Source: a virus. Taken from it: a stretch of 36,234 nucleotides of DNA. The stretch spans positions 1 to 36,234 of the IMG/VR virus record IMGVR_UViG_3300042566_001404. The stretch is one strand, 5' to 3'. A program made the translations under genes and the position numbers. This document shows, piece after piece, positions 32,324 to 36,234 of the stretch; positions within the stretch are counted from its first letter, which is position 1, and every line of letters starts with the position of its first letter. The notes beneath the pieces were generated by a model. That model saw only the letters and a program-made list of their open reading frames with translations, was not told the DNA's origin and did no database searches.

Positions 32324-32902
32324 ATGAGCACAGTGAACAAGATCTTCCCGGCCCCGGTGCTGCGCATTCAGAAGCTGCTGAGTGCCTCGGAGGTCGCTCA
32401 GGCATCAGAACTGGCCCTCAAAGCCAATGAACGCCTGAACGACCACCAGGTTCCATATTCGCGCACCTACCGCGACAGCCTGGACTTCATGTATCCGGAG
32501 TACTTCAAACCGATCTTCCGTCGTCTGCGACGGCACATCGAGGACGAGTTCAAGTGCAACGTCAGCAGCATGGTCGGACGCGAATCCATCTTCCGCTACG
32601 GCCAGCACCTGCCGTTTCACACCGAGCCACATGCCGATATCTCCTGTGTGCTCTGGCTCGATTTCCCGGCCAAGCCTGACCCCACCAAGCGCGACTACTC
32701 GGGGATGTTCTGCCTGCACAACCCACACCTGCTGTTTGGCGGCCGTGCAAGTGGCGTGTTTGGCAACATCAACCACATGGAAATGCCTGCGCCTGGCGAT
32801 GCGTTTGTTTTCCCATCGCACATGCCGCATTTTGTCTTCCCGTACAACGGCGAGCGCCCAGGTGTGGAACTTCACTTTGAAATGCTCGCGGAGGCCGCAT
32901 GA
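32324..32902 (+). CDS. 2-oxoglutarate/Fe(II) oxygenase (2OG-FeII_Oxy_5-like)
   Basis: A 192-residue enzyme with AGGGAG before the ATG. The double-stranded beta-helix oxygenase motifs are present: iron ligands H103-x-D105 (FHTEPHADISCVLWLDFP), then YSGMFCLHNPH, PAPGDAFVFPSHMPHFVFP with distal H169, and the 2-oxoglutarate-binding arginine in NGERPGVELHFEM (R178). FPSHMPH matches the FPSWLPH pattern of the TIGR02466-type putative oxygenases. Such enzymes hydroxylate side chains using O2. Thirteen bases after the fibre gene and overlapping the next by four, it may hydroxylate the fibre, for example its Asn residues. The substrate is not known; the start follows the RBS. Confidence 0.85.
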   Translation: MSTVNKIFPAPVLRIQKLLSASEVAQASELALKANERLNDHQVPYSRTYRDSLDFMYPEYFKPIFRRLRRHIEDEFKCNVSSMVGRESIFRYGQHLPFHTEPHADISCVLWLDFPAKPDPTKRDYSGMFCLHNPHLLFGGRASGVFGNINHMEMPAPGDAFVFPSHMPHFVFPYNGERPGVELHFEMLAEAA

Positions 32903-33597
32903 AGCTCATTACCTTCGGCACCAGCGTTGACGAAAGCAAAGCCGTGCGGGTCGAGATGACCGCAGACGGCTACACCGTTTCATTTGCTGCCGCATCCATC
33001 GACATCGGGGAGCACTTGTTCAAGCAGGGCGAACTGCAGTTCCTGATGTATGGGAAGCAGTATGAAAACGAGGTCATCGGGATCGTGTCGCAGCGTGAAT
33101 ACGTCGACAGCCGCGATGGCCTCACGATTCTGGCTCAGCACGGCCTGACAGATGGCCTGGGCTGGTTCTATTTCGGTGACAGCGCCAAAGAGGCCTGCCT
33201 GTGCATCACAAAAGCCCTGATGGCCCAGTGCCCATTTGACGTCGTGCAACCGGGCAAGCCAAGAGATGTTCTGCCAGGCATCTTCCCGGGGAGCGACAAG
33301 CTGGGGACGCGCAACCTGGCCAAGATCGAACTCCTGCGCAAGATAAACCCGCTTGACAGTCTGGCCTCCCTGGAGAAGCAGGTAGACCTGCTCAGCGCAC
33401 TGGTCATTCAGCTGGCTGGGCTGGTGCCTGGCCATGAGGCCATCGGGCTGGTCGAGCAGGTCCAGCACATCATCGACGATGCCAGCGCCAATGCTGGCAA
33501 GACCGACGAACAAACCGTCGCGAGCGTCATGTCCTTCAAAACTTCGCTGCGCCAAGCGCAGGCCGATTACTTCGCTACACGCGACGGAGCTGTCTGA
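32899..33597 (+). CDS. Unknown protein of the fibre-modification unit
   Basis: A 232-residue soluble protein that I do not recognise. The N-terminal 110 residues alternate strands and helices (KAVRVEMTADGYTVSFAAAS, QGELQFLMYGKQYENEVIG, LTDGLGWFYFGDSAKEACLC). The middle is basic, and residues about 150-228 are helical with ASLEKQVDLLSALVIQLAGL, possibly a coiled coil. Its start overlaps the oxygenase stop and its stop overlaps the radical SAM start, so it is made with both. A role as substrate-binding partner or fibre chaperone is possible but unsupported by motif. Confidence 0.75.
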   Translation: MKLITFGTSVDESKAVRVEMTADGYTVSFAAASIDIGEHLFKQGELQFLMYGKQYENEVIGIVSQREYVDSRDGLTILAQHGLTDGLGWFYFGDSAKEACLCITKALMAQCPFDVVQPGKPRDVLPGIFPGSDKLGTRNLAKIELLRKINPLDSLASLEKQVDLLSALVIQLAGLVPGHEAIGLVEQVQHIIDDASANAGKTDEQTVASVMSFKTSLRQAQADYFATRDGAV

Positions 33598-34958
33598 TGG
33601 CCAAATTCATTCTCACTGCCTTTAACCCCGCCAATGGCCATCGCACCCGCTTGCACTACGACAACGCTACCAGCGAGCTGACCAGCGAATCAGGTGAGTC
33701 ACTGGTGCAGGCAGTCGAAGTCGCAGCACGCGCAAATGCTCCCGCAGTCTCCAAGCAGACACCGCTGGCCAAGTCCAGTCCGAGCATGCTCAAGATTAGC
33801 CTGGGCTTGTCGTGCAACTACGCGTGTGAATACTGCTCGCAGCGTTTTGTACCGCGTGCTGACGAGACCAATCCCGGCGATGTGCAGGCCTTCGTCGACG
33901 GCCTCGATAGCTGGGTGACGAGTCCGCCCGAGAAGGTCGAGTTCTGGGGTGGCGAGCCCCTGGTCTACATCAAGACCATGCGCCCCCTGGCCGAGGCCAT
34001 CAGGTCCAAATTCCCCAACGCTGAACTGTCCGTCATCACCAATGGCTCACTGCTCAACGATGACATCAACGACTGGCTCGATCGCATGGGGTTCAGTGTC
34101 GGTATATCGCACGATGGTCCTGGCCAGCCTGTGCGTGGCCCCGACCCGCTGCAGGACCCCGAGCAGCGCGCCGCCATCATGGCGCTGTACGCTCGCCTTG
34201 CCCCACAGCGGCGCATCAGCTTCAACGCGATGGTCAACCGCGAGAACGCATCGCGCGCGGCCATCCAGCGCTTTTTCATCGAGCTGACCGGCGATCCAGC
34301 GGTGCCCATCGGAGAGGGCAGCTTCGTCGACGCCTATGACGAGGGAGGCATTGCCCATTCGCTGCGGCCAGGTGAACTGCACGCCTACCGAAATTTGGCC
34401 TTCCACGAAATCCGTACCGGCCAAGCGGCAAACGTCCAGGCGGTGAGTAGCAAGACGGCCAGCTTCGTCAACTCCATCCGTAGCCGCCGTCCGGCATCCA
34501 GCCTGGGCCAAAAGTGCGGCATGGACAAGACGGAGAGCATCGCCGTCGATCTGCGCGGCAACGTGCTGACCTGCCAGAACGTGAGCGCGGCCAGCACCGC
34601 GCCCAATGGCCAGCCCCACCACATCGGCCATGTGTCGGACTTGGCTGCCGTCAAGCTCAATACCGCTACGCACTGGAGTAAGAGAGAGAACTGCCCGAGC
34701 TGCCCGATGCTGCAGATTTGTCAAGGCTCCTGCATGTTCTTGGAAGGTCCCCTGTGGGATCGGTCCTGCGATAACGCCTTCTCTGATGCAGTGCCCATCT
34801 TTGCCGCCGGTATCGAGTTTCTCACTGGGCTGGTGCCATTTCACATCGAAGGCGAGCTGCGAGATGACCGCAAGGACATCTTTGGATTTTCTGAGCAGGT
34901 GAAACCATCGCGAGATAGACCGCCCAGGGTCTTTCCGATCCCGGTCGTCGCAGCCTGA
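33597..34958 (+). CDS. Radical SAM / SPASM peptide maturase
   Basis: A 453-residue enzyme. A 65-residue N-terminal extension precedes the radical SAM core with C73-x3-C77-x2-C80 (LSCNYACEYCSQ) and the SAM-binding WGGEP (117-121), then SVITNGSLLND and VGISHDGPG. The SPASM-type C-terminal domain has C307, C326, C366-x2-C369-x5-C375-x3-C379 and C391 (CPSCPMLQICQGSCMFLEGP), very like anaerobic sulfatase maturases and sactipeptide/ranthipeptide enzymes. These oxidise or crosslink Cys or other side chains in peptides. The last 50 residues are Pro/Arg-rich. The start overlaps the previous stop (TGATG). A Cys-rich fibre tail at the operon start is the obvious candidate substrate; this is inference. 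Confidence 0.9.
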   Translation: MAKFILTAFNPANGHRTRLHYDNATSELTSESGESLVQAVEVAARANAPAVSKQTPLAKSSPSMLKISLGLSCNYACEYCSQRFVPRADETNPGDVQAFVDGLDSWVTSPPEKVEFWGGEPLVYIKTMRPLAEAIRSKFPNAELSVITNGSLLNDDINDWLDRMGFSVGISHDGPGQPVRGPDPLQDPEQRAAIMALYARLAPQRRISFNAMVNRENASRAAIQRFFIELTGDPAVPIGEGSFVDAYDEGGIAHSLRPGELHAYRNLAFHEIRTGQAANVQAVSSKTASFVNSIRSRRPASSLGQKCGMDKTESIAVDLRGNVLTCQNVSAASTAPNGQPHHIGHVSDLAAVKLNTATHWSKRENCPSCPMLQICQGSCMFLEGPLWDRSCDNAFSDAVPIFAAGIEFLTGLVPFHIEGELRDDRKDIFGFSEQVKPSRDRPPRVFPIPVVAA

Positions 34959-34981
34959 ACTGACCGTACCGTTTTTAAACC

Positions 34982-35014
34982 GCCGCCATGGTTCGCCCTG
35001 GCGGCTTTTCTTTT
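34982..35014 (+). terminator. Intrinsic terminator after the fibre unit
   Basis: Perfect 7-bp stem GCCGCCA (34982-34988) and TGGCGGC (34999-35005) with a 10-nt loop, followed by TTTTCTTTT. It separates the fibre-modification unit from the lysis genes; some read-through or a separate promoter would be needed for lysis. Confidence 0.75.
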
Positions 35015-35024
35015 GGAGAAACGA

Positions 35025-35408
35025 ATGCCAGAACCTACAAGCAGCGGGGTCGCCGGAGCAGCGGTGGCCTACAAAGCATTTGGTGGAACCGCCGCAGCGG
35101 CAGCCAGTGGAGCCACCCTGGCTGCAGTGGTGGTCATGTTGATGACGCCACCTCGCAACAAACGGGAGTGGGCCGTTGGGCTGATCAGCACCGTGGTGTC
35201 CAGCATCGGCGGTGGCGCCATGACCGTCGAGCACTTTGGACTGCACCACTGGGCGTTCTCAACCATGGGGCTGTGTGCCTTGGGTGGGTTGATCTTTGCG
35301 TGTGGCCTGCCAGGGTGGGCAATGGTGCGTTGGACCTTTGCGTTCATCGACAAGCGTCGGGATGACTCGATCGACGAGGTGGCCAAGGAAGTGAAGGGGA
35401 TGCTGTGA
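35025..35408 (+). CDS. Probable holin
   Basis: A 127-residue membrane protein starting at ATG with GGAG seven bases upstream. Three hydrophobic segments are visible: about 22-40 (TAAAAASGATLAAVVVMLM), 49-67 (WAVGLISTVVSSIGGGAM) and 78-98 (FSTMGLCALGGLIFACGLPG), followed by a charged C-terminus KRRDDSIDEVAKEVKG. This is the size and form of class I holins, which open the inner membrane at a set time. It is followed by the endolysin with an overlap. The holin call rests on membrane topology and gene order. Confidence 0.8.
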   Translation: MPEPTSSGVAGAAVAYKAFGGTAAAAASGATLAAVVVMLMTPPRNKREWAVGLISTVVSSIGGGAMTVEHFGLHHWAFSTMGLCALGGLIFACGLPGWAMVRWTFAFIDKRRDDSIDEVAKEVKGML

Positions 35409-35869
35409 ATCCCAGTGAATTCATCATGCGGCTCACCACGGCCGCAGTCGCGTCATTCAAAGCCACGGGTGTTCCTGCCAGCATCACGATCGCGCAGGCC
35501 GCGCTTGAATCTGCCTGGGGAGAATCTGGCCTTGCGAGGAACGGCAACAACCTCTTCGGCATCAAAGCTGATAGCCTCTGGCGCGGTCAGACCCTGACCC
35601 TGAACACCAAGGAGTTCATCAAGGGGCAGTGGGTGGTGGTGCCAGCCCTTTGGCGCAAGTATCCGAGTTGGCAGGCCAGCATCGACGATCACGCCACGTT
35701 CCTCAAGCGCAACCCCCGCTACAAGGCCTGCTTTGCTTGCACCACTGCCCAGGCGTTTGCCAAGACGCTGGCGCAGGCAGGCTATGCCACCGACCCGGCT
35801 TATGCGGACAAGGTCATTGGCTTGATCAAGCAGCACAACCTACTGTCTCTGGACGGAGGTGCGGCATGA
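35405..35869 (+). CDS. Endolysin, glucosaminidase (FlgJ-like)
   Basis: A 154-residue peptidoglycan hydrolase started at GTG, which overlaps the holin stop (GTGA) and has AAGGGG upstream. The glucosaminidase fold is seen in ITIAQAALESAWGESGLARN with catalytic E35, then NNLFGIKADS, RKYPSWQASIDDHATFL and AGYATDPAYADKVIGLIKQH. It has no signal peptide, so it depends on the holin. It degrades the murein at lysis. Its stop overlaps the spanin start (ATGA). Confidence 0.93.
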   Translation: MNPSEFIMRLTTAAVASFKATGVPASITIAQAALESAWGESGLARNGNNLFGIKADSLWRGQTLTLNTKEFIKGQWVVVPALWRKYPSWQASIDDHATFLKRNPRYKACFACTTAQAFAKTLAQAGYATDPAYADKVIGLIKQHNLLSLDGGAA

Positions 35870-36147
35870 ACTGGCTCAATCGATTCTTGCTGGCCAACTG
35901 GTCACACATCTTTGACGCACTTCTCTTGACCATGGCGCTGCTTTGCGGGATGCAGGTTGGCGAGTCCCGTGTCCAGAAGGATTGGGACGCCGAAAAGCAA
36001 AAGATCGCACTGGCCCAGGCCAGGCAAGAGCAGCGCGTCGCCGATGTGCGGTTGACCCAATCTCAAATCACGCAGGAAATCTCGAATGAATACGCAAAAA
36101 GGTCAAAGCTACTGGCTGATCGCGGGCGTGTCCTGAATTTTGTGTAA
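35866..36147 (+). pseudogene. Spanin (Rz-like), cut by an IS element
   Basis: A 93-codon remnant of an inner-membrane spanin. It has an N-terminal membrane segment (HIFDALLLTMALLCGMQVG) and a periplasmic coiled coil (DWDAEKQKIALAQARQEQR, SQITQEISNEYAKRSKLL). Family members are usually about 150 residues or more. The sequence changes into an IS end near 36135, so the last residues before the stop come from the element. The C-terminal part and any embedded outer spanin are lost or lie beyond the element. Outer-membrane disruption at lysis would be impaired. Confidence 0.75.
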
Positions 36148-36234
36148 ACGGGGCGGACATCAAATATCGGAGATGCGATCTCCGAACTCGATGGTAAACC
36201 GGGTCAGAGCAGCCTTCCAATCTCGGATGGGCAT
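36135..36234. mobile_element. IS256-family element, end at the window border
   Basis: The segment starts with GAATTTTGTGTAAAC, of the type found in terminal inverted repeats of IS256-family elements. It holds the 3' end of a transposase gene on the minus strand. Only about 100 bases are in the window; the target duplication and the other end are outside. The exact border is uncertain by a few bases. Confidence 0.7.
36160..36234 (-). CDS. IS256-family transposase, C-terminal fragment
   Basis: The minus strand has an open frame from the window edge to TGA at 36162-36160, encoding the last 24 residues: MPIRDWKAALTRFTIEFGDR then ISDI. The R-D-W-K-A-A-L-x-R-F-x-I-x-F-x-D-R pattern is the standard C-terminus of IS256 transposases (DDE enzymes, mutator family). 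The rest lies outside. It is opposite in direction to the phage late genes. The frame is partial, so activity cannot be judged. Confidence 0.8.
   Translation of the reverse strand: MPIRDWKAALTRFTIEFGDRISDI

Noticed and set aside
34047-35249. A 400-residue minus-strand frame across the radical SAM and holin genes
   Set aside because: Shadow frame crossing a clear terminator; its translation shows no motif and the plus-strand genes are well supported.

Overview
The window is most of a siphovirus-type (long, non-contractile tail) prophage or temperate phage genome. The host is probably a betaproteobacterium of the order Burkholderiales. This rests on GC-rich codon usage, a head-tail connector that looks like the Burkholderia phage phiE125 gp8 family, and several small accessory families (DUF3489-, DUF6900-, DUF6511-like) common in such prophages. 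No integrase, CI-type repressor, tRNA or CRISPR array is visible, so the lysogeny end lies outside the window or is missing.

Layout. 1-411 is a non-coding leader with a terminator-like hairpin and a cluster of GTTCGCCA half-sites. 412-8297 is a rightward early operon: small HTH proteins, a BRO-type antirepressor, a recombination set (Sak4-like ATPase, probable ssDNA-binding protein, Cas4-like Fe-S nuclease), a primase-helicase, a RuvC-like resolvase and two small proteins. After a hairpin terminator, 8477-9754 encodes a ParB-DNA methyltransferase fusion. 9757-11291 is a leftward block of five small genes. From 11397 the late genes run rightward: HNH nuclease, a candidate cos region, small and large terminase, portal, S49-type protease, HK97-fold capsid, connectors, tail tube, a G/GT pair with an in-phase A AAA AAC slippery site, tape measure, and the lambda-like tail-tip set M, L, K, I, J. 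Two further tail proteins and a tail fibre follow. 35025-36147 is the lysis cassette (holin, glucosaminidase endolysin, spanin). The spanin is cut off by an IS256-family insertion whose transposase end runs out of the window on the minus strand.

The most unusual part is 31387-34958, four closely packed or overlapping genes in the tail-fibre position. The first encodes a tail fibre whose C-terminus is an alternating Asn-Cys tract with four further Asn-Cys pairs upstream. It is followed by a 2-oxoglutarate/Fe(II) oxygenase, an unrecognised 232-residue protein, and a radical SAM/SPASM enzyme resembling peptide and sulfatase maturases. I infer that this is a phage-encoded system that post-translationally modifies the tail-fibre tip, with the Cys/Asn tail as substrate. 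That function is not shown by the sequence, and I do not know a description of it.

A second hidden structure is in the 396-residue tail protein at 30187-31377. Eleven degenerate E-x-[LF]-x-phi-x-E units occur with strictly repeating spacing 18-20-18 residues (56-residue super-repeat). The late genes build the virion, the early genes replicate and recombine its DNA, and the fibre cassette probably tunes host binding.
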